A DNA stretch of 64,000 bases, taken from assembly GCF_000224145.3 (NCBI RefSeq), contig NC_020167.2, positions 5,811,365-5,875,364 of the forward strand. Direction: 5' to 3'. The DNA comes from Ciona intestinalis (lineage: Eukaryota; Chordata; Ascidiacea; Phlebobranchia; Cionidae). Of the stretch, positions 23,910 through 35,832 are shown one piece after another. The first letter of the stretch is position 1; each line of letters starts with the position of its first letter. The translations under genes were made by a program, and so were the position numbers. The notes under the pieces were generated by a model. It ran no database searches and was not told the DNA's origin. It saw nothing but the letters and a program-made list of their open reading frames with translations.

Positions 23910-26900
23910 ATGACGAAAAATGTCTACAATGATTTGATTCTGATATTAGTTTTAAAAATGAGAAGAATCTGGTTCCGATTTTCACTTCCTTTCTTAAAAA
24001 TTTATGATAAGTTCCAATATATAAGATTATGCTACAAATCATTGACCTACAACAGCTTTGACTCGACGGCAGAATCTGCGTTCGAGCCTGTGTTTTGTAT
24101 CGTGGACTTCGCAGTGAGATGGTTTGGAGTGGTAAGAAGATTGTTATTCACGTTTAGTTGATTCTATTTGAATAATACGTTAATGATGCCATTTTAAGCA
24201 AAATATATTTTATAATACACAATTTATTGAATTTTGTTTGCTACATATTTTGTAGCAGTTCCTGAATGTTATTTCGTTAGTATGAAATATGGTTCAGTAG
24301 TATTTACCATTGGCCGGTTTTTATTATAAAAGATTCTATAATAAAATAAAACCCACTAAACACATTGTCTAGTTAGTTATTTTACACACAGTAAAAAACT
24401 GCTGCTGCAATGTTTCCTTTATTTATGTTATGCAACAAATTTGCAAGGAGACCAGTATGAAGTAGTTCAGGAGTAGCCCTGCGACTCTTTGGGCCTTTGG
24501 TTGCAGCTCTTTTATGAATTCGCATTGGTAATGTAAGTTTCCCTTTTAATAGGCATGACAACTGTTTTTTTTATTTGCAGGCATTTGTAACTGTGGTATT
24601 GTGTTTGATCACGTCAGTGGTTGTCATTTTTTATCTCCATGTTTTGCCATATGTTCTTCAAACTTACAACGTTGTTTATTCTCATCTGCATATTTTGTAC
24701 GGTCACTACCTGCTCATGATGATTGTATTCCATTATTACAAGGCTGTCCGTACAGACCCTGGTATACCCCCAATGGTAAGTCAAGAATTGTTACAGGAAA
24801 TTTGTATATATGTGACTAAACATAAAGCCAGATATAAAATGTCACATTTCGATTTTAAATATTAAATGCTACGGTAAAAATTCAAACAAAACTAGGTATT
24901 TCACCTTGATAGTCACAAAAACTAAGGAATTGTTCTATTATAGGTAAATAGCTGTTCTGGTAAAAATCTAAGTTAGAATTTATATTATGTTATGCCTGGT
25001 AGAAACAAGAGTTCAATATTATTCTACTTGCAACCAATAATGTGATACTAACTTAACTGTGTATTCTTCTTTAAATTATTCCACAGGATATATCAGGGGT
25101 ACCAGTAACATCTTTATGCAAGAAATGCATTCTTCCCAAACCCCCACGCACTCATCATTGCTCTGTTTGTAAAAATTGTCGCTTAAAAATGGATCATCAT
25201 TGCCGTAAGTGGCGTCTTTATTATTTTAAGGTTTGCTAGAAAATAATAACATGGTAGGCTATTGGATTTTATGTAGCATTTTTAGTTTAAAACGTTTTTT
25301 TGCACCAAGATCATTTTTGCTTTGGTTCACAGCTTATTATAATCTGAAGTAAAAATTTAATGGTGTGGTGCAAATGCAACCATTATACAAATATATTTTC
25401 AACTTCAACTATATCATTAAAAGTATGAACTATTTTTTCTAAATGGCAAATTATAGTCATGTTTTGCAAAATCTGTTTTTGTGGACCAATAAAAAACATC
25501 GCAAATTCTTCAATAAAAGTTAATAAAAACCAACAATTATCAGTAATTGGTAATTTTTTTTTGGGGTCTAAACCTTTATTTTATCACTGTTCTTGTATCT
25601 TCAGCTTGGTTAAATAATTGTGTTGGTCATTTCAATCACCGATATTTTATCTCGTTCTGCATCTTCATGGTGATGGGAACTGTTTATGTTTCACTAAGTT
25701 CATGGGTATTGTTCAACGACTGCTTTAAAGTTGGTGATAAACTTGAACGAGCTTATAATGCTATTGGATGGACAAGTAATGAAGGTAAAAAAATGTAACT
25801 TGTGTATCTTCACAGTAGTTGGCAAGAATAGTCTTTATAGCACAGCACAGGTAGGCCTATCATGTTTCAAACACTTTTACCCGCTTATGACTTACCAAAT
25901 ATTGCAATTAATTATATATATTATTTATGTTTGGGGTTTGAATGGGTTGTCTTAGGTGTCAGCCATGATTCTGTAAAAATATTCGCGCACAGAGTTTGTT
26001 ATATGGTAACTCGTAAGTGAGAAAATTTAGAAACCTATGTATAATGTATCAACTAGTAACTTTATTGCAGAAGTTCATACGCTTCGTGTCCCAGCTCCAC
26101 CCAACACATGCACAGGAAAAGAACGTGCTTATAATACATCAGTTGTGTATTTATGGATCCTATGCAGGTTTATTATGCATATTCAATTCTATTTAAAAAG
26201 TATTTGCATTTTATACTTTTTTAAGCAGTCTTTTTGTAAATTATTATATGTTGCTACAAGGAAAGTTTAAAATTTAAAAGACCTTTTGTCACAATTTTTT
26301 GTTCGTACCAACATTTTGGTGTCTTCAACAGAGTAAATTTTTTTTTGGTTTAAAATTTTTTTTTTTTTTTTAATAATAAATCTTATATAATAAATTTTAA
26401 GATTTGATATAAGGTCTACGTACCAAAAACCTTATTTTCAGTGCCGTGACTGTTGCATTGGGGGCACTTACATTGTGGCATGTATTTCTTATATCTCGGG
26501 GAGAAACAAGCATTGAAAAACTTGTTAATGAAAAAGAGCGTAAGAGATTAAAAAAGCGCAACATATCCTACCGAAGCCCTTATAATTTTGGTTTCATTCA
26601 AAATTGGAAAATAATTTTGGGTTTCAGAACTTTAAGGTAGGTCAATCACTGTTGAATACTATTGTATTGCAATGTGCTAAGTGTATTTTATAGAGCAAAG
26701 AGTTTAATTTGTCCATTTAAAGTTGATTATTTGAGCTAGTTACACTTTATTAATTTGATAAGAAAACAAAAATATTAAAATATTCACAGCTGTTATGACT
26801 GTGTATAGTGAAGTAATTGAGGGTAAAAACTTAGTAACTTGGAATAAGCTTTTTTCAGATCATTTATAAGAAGAGTTGTTTTACCATCAAGTCATTTGCC

Positions 26901-26955
26901 AGAAGGAAATGGAATTACATGGCGTTCTAATATTGAAACTTCATTTATTGCATGA
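23910..26955 (+). CDS. ZDHHC16: ZDHHC16-like protein S-palmitoyltransferase
   Basis: Membrane enzyme that attaches palmitate to cysteines of target proteins, in ER/Golgi in relatives. Seven exons: 23910-24131, 24581-24775, 25087-25204, 25605-25784, 26071-26167, 26442-26636, 26859-26955, giving 367 residues (human 377). An in-frame Met at 23958 would give 351. Membrane helices flank the Cys-rich domain: about 75-110 and again in 25605-25784 and 26442-26636. The CRD reads [28 protein letters not shown]; the DHHC tetrad is residues 175-178. ZDHHC16-specific blocks are [35 protein letters not shown] and [12 protein letters not shown]. The acceptor-like site ending 23867 just upstream may receive a 5' UTR exon or spliced leader. 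Confidence 0.94.
24161..24175 (+). other. Near-exact match to the Ciona spliced-leader sequence
   Basis: The 15 bases ATTCTATTTGAATAA, in intron 1 of ZDHHC16, equal the first 15 of the 16-nt Ciona spliced leader as I recall it; the next base is T where the leader has G. No donor site follows, so this is not an SL RNA gene. It may be chance or a relic of a reverse-transcribed trans-spliced mRNA. Confidence 0.35.
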
Positions 26956-27714
26956 AAATCTGTGATTTTATTTGTATTTTGCTTCCTATAAAGACTGCTT
27001 TATTTTGTTCATATTATTTATCTGGGAATGTGTCATCCTGTTATTGCCTTGTTTTGTCCCATGCTGTAATTTTTGTCTAGATGAGATTACATAAAGTGAT
27101 GTTTTATATTTCACAAAAGCATTTTCTAGCTATTTTTTCATTGTATGGTTATGTAAAATAGCAAAATATGTTCGATAATGTTTTAAGTAACACAATTGAT
27201 ATCTTAGTTTTAATTTTGAGTGTCAAATTAGAAAGATTATACAGTCAGTGACATGTCATTGTGTTCTGCTATATTACAATATTTTTTTCTGATCGCATCA
27301 CCGAAACACTCTTCATTCACTGGCTGAAGATGTTGCGGGATGTTTATTGGGTAAGTAGGCTACATAAAAATGAAATAGTTTTGATAGTGTGCTTACTGCT
27401 TATACATGAAAGTTAAAAAAAGACTCTAGCTCAGTTTGTTTACATACTCGGATTTTATCCTTTTTTGTAGCAAGAAGGAGGTGATGTTTGGTACATGTGG
27501 TGCTTAATTAAAACTTACTAAAAACGCTAAGTATTTAGCATGAAAGTTTGATCAATCCTGGTAGTTTTTGTTTGCAAAAAAAAAACAGGTTGAAGTTTAT
27601 ATCCGTTTTTTATAACTTACGTGCCCAATATTTAACCGCAGTTTGCAGATGAACAGCTGAATTTTGGAATTTGTATTTCACTGTTCCCACGTTTGCAACT
27701 TTAAGTTACTGAAT
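26956..27714. other. 3' UTR of ZDHHC16 and promoter/5' UTR of GNPAT
   Basis: No credible coding exon. A strong acceptor-like site ends at 27641 (AACCGCAG), followed by a short upstream ORF and then the GNPAT start codon at 27715. This suggests a 5' UTR exon boundary or a trans-splice acceptor. Confidence 0.5.
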
Positions 27715-30700
27715 ATGGAGCTGCTGTATAACAAGGACGGCAATTCCGTCGATGAAAATGGATATATTGATATGCTTAAAGACCTCAAGAAGCATTCGTT
27801 TATGTCTATGAAGTTTGCAACGAAAAGTTTCTCCCCGCCCAAGTATAGTCACTGCAAGCAAAGGCATTCTACCGACGTTTGGAAAGATGTTCTAAAATCG
27901 GATCGTGTCCATTGGATTGTGAGACAAATTTCACGAAAAGAAGGGAAATCTGAAGAAGAAACCTTCAAAGAAGCAGAAGTAATTCTCAAAGAGTTGGCAT
28001 ATACAGATCACATGTCCATACTTCGTACTTTCGCCTTTCTTTTGATACAAATACAGTCTTCAATTTACCAGGATGGAGTGTTTGTTAACGTCCAGGAGGT
28101 GGAAAACATTCGTGAAATGGTGAAACATCATCCTATAGTGTTCATGCCGAGCCACAGGAGTTATATGGACTTCCTAATGATGTCTTTGGTTTGTTTCTAC
28201 CTGGATCTACCGTTACCTGCTATTGCTGCAGGTATGGATTTTATGAGCATGAAAGTAATAGGTTCAATGCTAAGGGCATCTGGTGCCTTTTTCATGAGAA
28301 GGTCTTTTGGTTCTGATCAGATGTACTGGGCACTTTTCACTGAGTATGTGCATACCATACTTATCAATGGGGATCGGCCTATGGAGTTTTTTATTGAAGG
28401 CACCAGAAGTCGTGTAGGAAAGTCACTTAACCCCAAATTCGGTTTGCTTTCTGTTATCTCTGAGCCGTATTTGAAAGCTCAGACATATGACGTTGTAATT
28501 GTTCCAGTTAGTATTTCATATGACCGCATGCTTGAAGAGAGGTTGTATGCTTATGAGTTACTTGGGGTTCCTAAACCAAAAGAATCCACTTCAGGTTTAT
28601 ACAAAGCAAGTTCTATTCTGCAAGATAACTATGGTAGTGTTCATGTCCATTTTGGACAGTGCTTGTCTTTGAGAGAGTATTTCGGTCACTTAGATCGTGC
28701 AGTTCACGCATGTTATCCGAGGTACATGCTTCGTCTGTCATCGCAAGAAGAGAAACACATGAAACTTCTTGGTTATAAAATCCTTCAAAAGCAGCAGGAG
28801 AACGCTATGTGCTCTCTGTGGAGCGTCGTGGCTCTGGTGCTCTCAACACACCCTGCTGGGATTTCGTTGCACCATCTCATCTCAGAAGTGCAATGGATAA
28901 AGAGTATTGCGGTTAAGTTGAATTTCCGGATTTACTGGCCACCAGGCACACTGAAAGAAACAGTCCAGAAATGTTTGTTTCAGTTTAAGCATATTGTAAG
29001 CACACAGACGAATTACCAAGTTCCAAATTCCATCGATTGGGTCTCTGTGTTGCAACAGAAGTCAAAGAAAAAAATAAACAATAAACTTCAAATGCTTGAC
29101 CCTGTAATACAAGAGAATGCAGCTCAATATATAATGATTGCCAACTACCGTAATCAACTTCTTCATTATCTTATCCGACCTGCACTTTTAGCTTTCGTGT
29201 TGCACAAACATTCCATACCTGGAGAGATCAACACTTTCACTAAAGACCTATGCCTTGAAGATTTCACCTTTCTATCAAAATTGCTCCGAAAAGATTTCAT
29301 CTTTGTTCCTGATAAAAGCAAGGAAGATTTAGAAGAAGCTATCCTCTTCTTCTCAGAGATGGTGGTGTTATCAAGTGACGGTACAACCTACACATTGGCA
29401 GGACACAGCCATCGAGTTTTACGCTTTTTGAGAACGGTTATCAACCCTTTCCTGATTGCTTACTGGCTAACAAGTCAATTCCTTATCAGTTCTGAAGCAC
29501 CTTTGTATTTGCCCAAATGTTATGGACAGGTAAATCTATTTTCCCCACATATTAGCAATATTGCATTATTATTGACATACTGTACATCTGTACTGTCCTC
29601 AGTTTTCCAGCACTGTGCCTATCCTAAGAAACAAGATATGTAAAATGTTTAAACGTTGTTGAACCTACCGTTTTCTACCTCTCTGGTATGGTAATTAAAT
29701 AAGACATTTAATATTATAGTAAAAAGTGATAGTTTTTGTTAGGTATATGAAGTGCCAATGCAAATGCATGAGTTTTAACTTTTCACACCTTAAGAAATCA
29801 TGCCATAATGATAAATGTCTGTAGAGTCTAACCAAACTTTGGTTCGCAGGTTCAACAGTGGATAGCAGCACACTTGGATACAGAAGGTGTTGAACCTGAA
29901 ATGCTGTCGTTAAACTTGCTCTCAAATGCAGTGCATGGATTGGAGGGGTTGGGTGGAGTGGTCATAAATAAGGTGGGTAAATTCCAATTATTTTTTTACT
30001 ATTTTTGATGCCCCGAAAGCCTTTTTAAATCCTATTGTGGCATATCATTGTCAAACTATGTGAAAGTGGTTAGGTACTAGTACTACTCTATCCCAGTGGT
30101 CACTAATGTGGTGTTAGGGTAATGGAACTGTGGCTTAAATCTCAGGAACCATGGCTTGCCATTTGCCACAAAAGACCTTTTACCCACATAGAATAGAGTT
30201 CTGATTTTGCAAGTGCAGCATAAACAGGCTCCAGTAGTTGCGGTCTCTTGTGTGTATTTCGTGGTTAGCAAAGTCAAACTTTGAGCACATCGCGCATATG
30301 TTGTTTACTTTTTAATATTGGCTGACACAGTGTTTGTGTGCTCTGTAATATTTGTTTGGTGATAAAATAATAATATTAAAACTTTAATTGCTGAAACAAC
30401 ACTTTTATCTGCAGCAGCTCTAAACTGCTATGGTACCTCTGTTGCTCTGTAATAATTTATTTAGCAAATAGCAGGAAATTAACATGACATGATGTTAAGA
30501 TTAAGAACAAACGAATTTGTAATATAAAAAGCTGATTAAAAATCTTTTAAAAACTCAGTTTTTGTGTGGCTTTTATTTTTTATCTTAAATGTTACTTATA
30601 AATTATAATGTTAATACAATTAGAGACCATTTTTTTTTGGGGGGGGGGGTTTGCAACACACTTTCTGTAGTTAAGTAGTCATTTCTATTTTTGGTGTTTT

Positions 30701-30844
30701 CAGACACAGACACCAAAGACATTAGAGATGGTGCCTACCATTCTGGTCAATGTTGCGTGTTCAATTGGCCAATTCACAAATCTTCCAAAAATTAACAAAA
30801 ATTCACCGCTAGCTGCGTTTAACCCTCTTGTACACAAACTGTAA
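27715..30844 (+). CDS. GNPAT: Glycerone-phosphate O-acyltransferase (DHAPAT)
   Basis: Peroxisomal enzyme that acylates dihydroxyacetone phosphate, the first step of plasmalogen (ether lipid) synthesis. Exons 27715-29529, 29850-29972 and 30704-30844 join in phase 0 to give 692 residues (human 680). The first exon is unusually long, 1815 bases. The start is the ATG at 27715; the open frame extends upstream to 27664 only by a TTG. Acyltransferase motif I is H(147)RSYMD(152) in PSHRSYMDFL; motif III is EFFIEGTRSR (about 224-233). Other family blocks are AAGMDF, GAFFMRRSFG, NPKFGLL and ELLGVPKPKEST. The protein ends VHKL, a PTS1-like tripeptide HKL; human GNPAT ends AKL. An AATAAA at about 30959 may be the polyadenylation signal. 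Confidence 0.95.
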
Positions 30845-32604
30845 TATTATTAACCAAAAAAATAATATTTTGCACCAAAATTTAATTTTTTTTATTTGAA
30901 AAAAAACTTGTAAGCAACTACGAATTTATGTTCTCATTGTATAATTATGCAGTTGTGCAATAAAATATATTGTTTATCATTTCCTTTTCCATGTTGCAAA
31001 ATTGATAGCCTAATTAATATGTAGCTAATTTTAATTAGTGATACTTACTTAGTTGCGATTAATTTAATTATAATGATGCGTTGTAATTATGTATGCAGTA
31101 TTTTCTTTTACTTTGTAATCAATTTAAAAGCCATATATTCAAAATAAAAAGTAAAAAGATAGATGCGAATATATTCGACTTTGGTATTTTTTTTGTCATA
31201 TTTTTAAAAATTCGGGTAGTTGTGTGGCGGGGTAATAGCTACCAATCTGTAAAAAATTATCAAAAAATTAAGTAAACTAATTACCTACAAGTTAAATATG
31301 TAATAAGTCGAAAGCCGGCACGTGGTTTATTAAACAAAACACCCGCGTTATAACGACTGCTGCCGTTACCCCACCACGCGAGAGTTTCATTTATTCAAGT
31401 CAAAAAAGTGATGACTCCGCGTTGGAATTTAATAAAGTGATTAATACACGTATCATATCGTTTCATTGTTACAAAAACAAAGCAAATTACCGCCTCCTTT
31501 CATAGCAATGGTATTCCCGAATATAGACAATGGATTATAATTATTCGGGCGTTTCTAAAGTGTCGGGTAACCAGTTTCGCGTCGGTACACAATACTTCAT
31601 TATGGCGGATATTATTTACGTAACAATTCACGTATATTGTCAGCGTTTACACAACAATTCAGATACGAGCGAGGTCCTCTGTAGAACGTGCTCTTTAAGT
31701 TTATCGATAGTTGATTAATTACTAAATTCTGTTTGTATGTAACCACATAGGTTTTTTCAGCCAATAATCTCCGTCATACATATTATGTTCGTTGGTGGAC
31801 TTCATATTTTCATATTTCTTGCGCAATAGGTCTTGATTTTTCAGAAGTGTTTTAAAAGATTTCGATTTTTTAAAAGTTTCAGTCAGATTTATTAGCAAAG
31901 CGTAGGACTTTGTTATAACAAAGTGCGGAAATAAGTTCAGTAAGTATAGTACCCTATACTCCTATAATATACACTTCAGTATACTATGGTAGTATCGTTT
32001 GGTAAGATGGTTACCGTCACTACATAATATCCCCCTAAACGTTTTTTAACAGCCAACAACGCTCTTTTGCAGTCGTTATTTCATTTCATAAATATTGTTT
32101 GTTTACTACTAAGTAGGACGAAAAAAGTTAATGAAAATAGACGCCATCTTATCGAAACTCTGAGCTTTGTTAATTGTAAAAACACGATTAAAAAAGTATC
32201 CGTCTTACCCCGACACTACTATATGCGGGAACTCGCTGGCTTTATATATACGCATATATAGAGTATGAAACCTTTTTGTGTGCTTAATTTGTACAACCCA
32301 TTATTGTTGAGAGCTGGGTTCCAGAATCCACCACAAAGTATCTTGTCTTACAGTCTATCAATGATATAATAAGTCAAACACGTTGTTGAACTAAGTTTTT
32401 TTGCTAATACTGTGGTTTAAACAGGTCATGCGTTTATTTCAAATAAAGTTAAGAACTGTTGGCCTCACTAACAATATACAAGAGCAGATCATTCATAAAT
32501 AATGTTACATTGAACCTAGAAGAATATGTTACTTAAAAAATTAGACTAAATTGTATATTTACGGAAAGGTACAATCTTTAAAAAGTTTGAATTCTGTAGA
32601 AGTT
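30845..32604. other. Intergenic DNA between GNPAT and the unrecognised gene at 32605
   Basis: Contains the GNPAT 3' end, a SINE tail copy near 31290-31395, and a diverged MITE copy around 31981-32220. The small open frames here have no family resemblance I can see. Confidence 0.5.
31290..31395 (+). repeat. SINE tail copy
   Basis: GTCGAAAGCCGGCACGTGG to CACCACGCGAGAGTTTCATT, in intergenic DNA. Confidence 0.7.
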
Positions 32605-34664
32605 ATGGCTGCAAAAACTGGCCCGGTAGGTGGCGCTGCAACACTAAGTTCGTTCCGTGTGCAAAAAGCATTCAGTATAAACTTTCGTGAAAACAAGCGT
32701 CTTCTAACTGAAATTAAACTTATTGAGAATGACCACATAAGGAATATAAGGCAAGTTAAACAAGACATTAAAGTTACGCGTATCTGGTTGGACAATATAC
32801 GCGAATCAACCGGTTACAGTCAGCATGGTTTAAGGCCAGATTCGGCGGCCGACCATTCGTCGAAAATCGGCCGGAAACGAGGGAAGAAAACCCCGCAGAG
32901 GAGCGAAACTGTCGACCCTTCTAACGTGAGTGACGTGGTTTTGAAATTAAATTTAGGTTTACTCTTTGCTTTAATTTTTCTGCACATTTTTGTATTAGCA
33001 TTTGAACACTGTGACGCTTCAAATATTTCATCGCGGGTATCGCGTATTTTATTTCATAGATCTTGTGTCTGGTTCACAGTTACGTAAGTTTATTTTTTGC
33101 TCGTATTTCCAACAGCGTATGCCTAACAAATAACAAAGAAAAGGCAATAACTTGGGTAGTTTGTTTAAAACACTGGGTCAAAGGCAGTTTTTTACCGTAA
33201 ACGTTTCTTTAAACTTTATTAAAACTGCTGGTAATCCATTGTTCACGTCACACTCAGCTAAAGCATGACGTCATAATTCAACTCGAAACTACCGATGACG
33301 AAGAAGACGATGACGTCACAAAACATTCAGGAAAAGATCAAATGGCTCATGTTCGGTTTGCATGGGAGGATAAGACAAATGAAAAGTTGGTGCAAAAAAA
33401 ATATTTTTAGTTTTTGTTTTGATGCAAAGTCGACCAGAAATATAGTATACTAAATTTAATATAGTATGGTCATGTTAGATGGGACACCTTTAGCACATAA
33501 TAATAAAATATTCTGGTCGTGTTTTAAAAAAACGATATATGAAAGTCTTGTGGTACGGTTTTATAATTCTTTGAATGTTTATTGTTTACTACCAAACGGG
33601 ACGAAAAATAGAATGTAAAGGTGTCCCACCCTTCTATACTTTAAGTTATCTTACTTAACCCAATATTTTGCCTCAATACATATTTTGCAGACATGAAAAA
33701 GTGGTTCGACCATCCACTATTGCTACTGCTGCTGAGTTCCCAACCACTGGCGGCGCTAGAAGTCACATGAAAAGTGAACCGGCTGATATTCCAACCAACC
33801 ACACGTAAGATGTGCTTGTGACGTAGTTTATTAATAGGTTGTCACAATTTTATGACGTCATGTTTTTTGACGAAAACTGTTTACGTCTTAAACAAATTTG
33901 GTGGCGTCATACATTTTTAATAGAGTGTAGTACTGTGGAGTAAGATGAGACGTCGTTAACACCCAAATCCAAAGTTTTCCGATAGTGTTTTAACAATTAA
34001 CCAAAACTATATCTTTAATATTTTTGTCTACTATACCAAATAAGACGAGAAAACAGAATGAAAACATGTCCCATCTTATCAACCCTAAATTTCATTATAA
34101 ATTATATTTCTAACTTTTCAGACAAGAGAATACTAATGAAGAAAATGAAACAGGTTTACTATATGGTTTACACAAGTATATTACATTACCTTTTTATTTG
34201 TCTCGTGGTGTGTAATACGAACTCGAACGGGGTAAACTAATCTTAAAATTAATGCGTGAGTAAAACACGTTTTTATTTTTTCCATGCAGTACTTTTTGTT
34301 TTGTTTTAAATGTTTTACAAAGAATATAAAACAGAGTTTTGTACCACACGAATAAAAGCAATAAAAGATGGCATTTTTCATTTTATCAAAAGCTTTTGTG
34401 TATTTCTCAGGTTCCAGAAAGCAGCGTGCCCACAGCGCCACCAGCGGACGGAGTAGTCAAGCCTCGCTGACAACATACCAACGAAGGCGACGATTACAAA
34501 ATATGATGGTACGAAAGCGAAATCCGCTCGAAATCAAAAAAGAAATGAACGAGAAAGACGGAGTTCGTGTTGACGGAAAAGTTCGGGAATATTTGGCTGG
34601 TTTGGCGGACCGAATGAAGATCGAACTCCCGCAGTTGACGCCCTGGGGAGTCGATGTTGAATGA
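32605..34664 (+). CDS. Unrecognised 282-residue protein, five exons
   Basis: Exons 32605-32925, 33258-33385, 33691-33804, 34122-34153 and 34411-34664 join in phase with GT-AG borders to give 282 residues; the donor after 33385 (GTTGGT) is the weakest. The start is the first in-frame ATG (MAAKTGPVGG). Visible features: an N-terminal charged, probably helical stretch with RENKRLLTEIKL; a basic cluster GRKRGKKTPQRS near residue 95; an acidic patch TTDDEEDDD near 118; a Ser/Thr/Arg-rich region; a second basic cluster YQRRRRLQ; and the end LTPWGVDVE. No signal peptide or membrane helix. I recognise no domain. Base composition of the exons is clearly more GC-rich than the introns, which supports real coding. 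Two introns carry MITE copies. AATAAA lies just after the stop. Confidence 0.7.
33460..33640 (+). mobile_element. Palindrome-ended MITE
   Basis: AGATGGGACACCTTTAGCAC at one end, GGTGTCCCACC at the other, with TTCTTTGAATGTTTATTG in between. In an intron of the 282-residue gene. Confidence 0.8.
33926..34087 (+). mobile_element. MITE copy, diverged
   Basis: TAGTACTGTGGAGTAAGATG at the start and ATGTCCCATCTTATC at the end. Confidence 0.7.
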
Positions 34665-34864
34665 ATGTAAATAAATTATCCTCGCATTTGTTATAACACA
34701 GCTATTCTTTTCCATACATACGTGCCCACTTACGAGTTGCCAAAATCTAACTCCTCGGTAATTGCTTTTACGGAAAACTTCTTGCGTAGATTTACATTTT
34801 GTACAACAGAATGAACACTCGCATAGAAAAAATGTTGTTAAGAATTTTCAATACATAAAACATA

Positions 34865-35639
34865 TTGGTATATTGGTACTAGCGATCATATTTTTTAATT
34901 ACCAGAAGCAGTATTTCGTCACTAACAACAATATTTCGTCATTAGCAACAATATTTTGGTACTAGCAACCATATTTTTTATATACCAGAAGCATTATTTC
35001 GTCATTAGCAACAATATTTTGGTACTAGCAACCATATTTTTTATATACCAGAAGCATTATTTCGTCATTAGCAACAATATTTTGGTATAGCAACCATACT
35101 TTTCAATTACCAGAAGCAATATTTCGTCATTAGCAACAATATTTTGGTACTAGCAACCATATTTTTTATATACCAGAAGCATTATTTCGTCATTAGCAAC
35201 AATATTTTGGTACTAGCAACCATATTTTTTATATACCAGAAGCATTATTTCGTCATTAGCAACAATATTTTGGTATAGCAACCATACTTTTCAATTACCA
35301 GAAGCAATATTTCGTCATTAGCAACAATATTTTGGCACTAGCAACCATATATTTTAATTACCACAAGCAATATTTCGTCATTAGCAACAATATTTTGGTA
35401 CTAGCAACCATATTTTTTAATTACCAGAAGCAATGTTTCGTCATTAGCAACAATATTTTGGTACCAGCAACCATATTTTATAATTACCAGAAGCAATATT
35501 TCGTCATTAGCAACAATATTTTGGTACTAGCAACCATATTTTTTAATTACCACAAGCAATATTTCGTCATTAGCAACAATATTTTGGTACTAGCAACCAT
35601 ATTTTTTATTTACCAGAAGCAATATTTCGTCACTAGTAA
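34865..35639. repeat. 63-bp minisatellite, about 12 units
   Basis: A unit of 62-63 bp containing TTTCGTCATTAGCAACAATA repeats about 12 times and runs straight into a 50-N gap at 35640, so the true array is probably longer. Variant units with GGTATAG in place of GGTACTAG occur at about 35083 and 35271, 188 bp apart, which shows a three-unit higher-order repeat. Because 63 is a multiple of three, an ORF runs through the array (from 35332); it is not a gene. Confidence 0.95.
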
Positions 35640-35689
35640 NNNNNNNNNNNNNNNNNNNNNNNNNNNNNNNNNNNNNNNNNNNNNNNNNN
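35640..35689. other. Assembly gap (50 N)
   Basis: Placeholder gap at the right end of the minisatellite, most likely caused by an uncollapsible tandem array. Confidence 0.95.
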
Positions 35690-35832
35690 TTTTTCTTGGT
35701 CAAGCGGAACAGATATTAAAGTCAAAAGAAGTTTGTGCCCGTGAAATGTGGCAGGGAAAAGTATAAAAGTGGACTGTCCCTCATTACCCCACGTCCCACA
35801 AAGCATAAAATGGGTGGCTGACCTCATTAGAC

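Noticed and set aside
27664-27714. Upstream extension of GNPAT
   Set aside because: It relies on a TTG start; the ATG at 27715 is the first in-frame methionine.
20549-30844. Operon of SGSH, ZDHHC16 and GNPAT
   Set aside because: Spacings of about 415-760 bp between stop and start are far larger than the near-zero gaps of known Ciona operons, although the shared strand is noted.
35332-35766. ORF with 21-residue internal repeats
   Set aside because: Created by the 63-bp minisatellite, whose period is divisible by three; it also runs through the gap.
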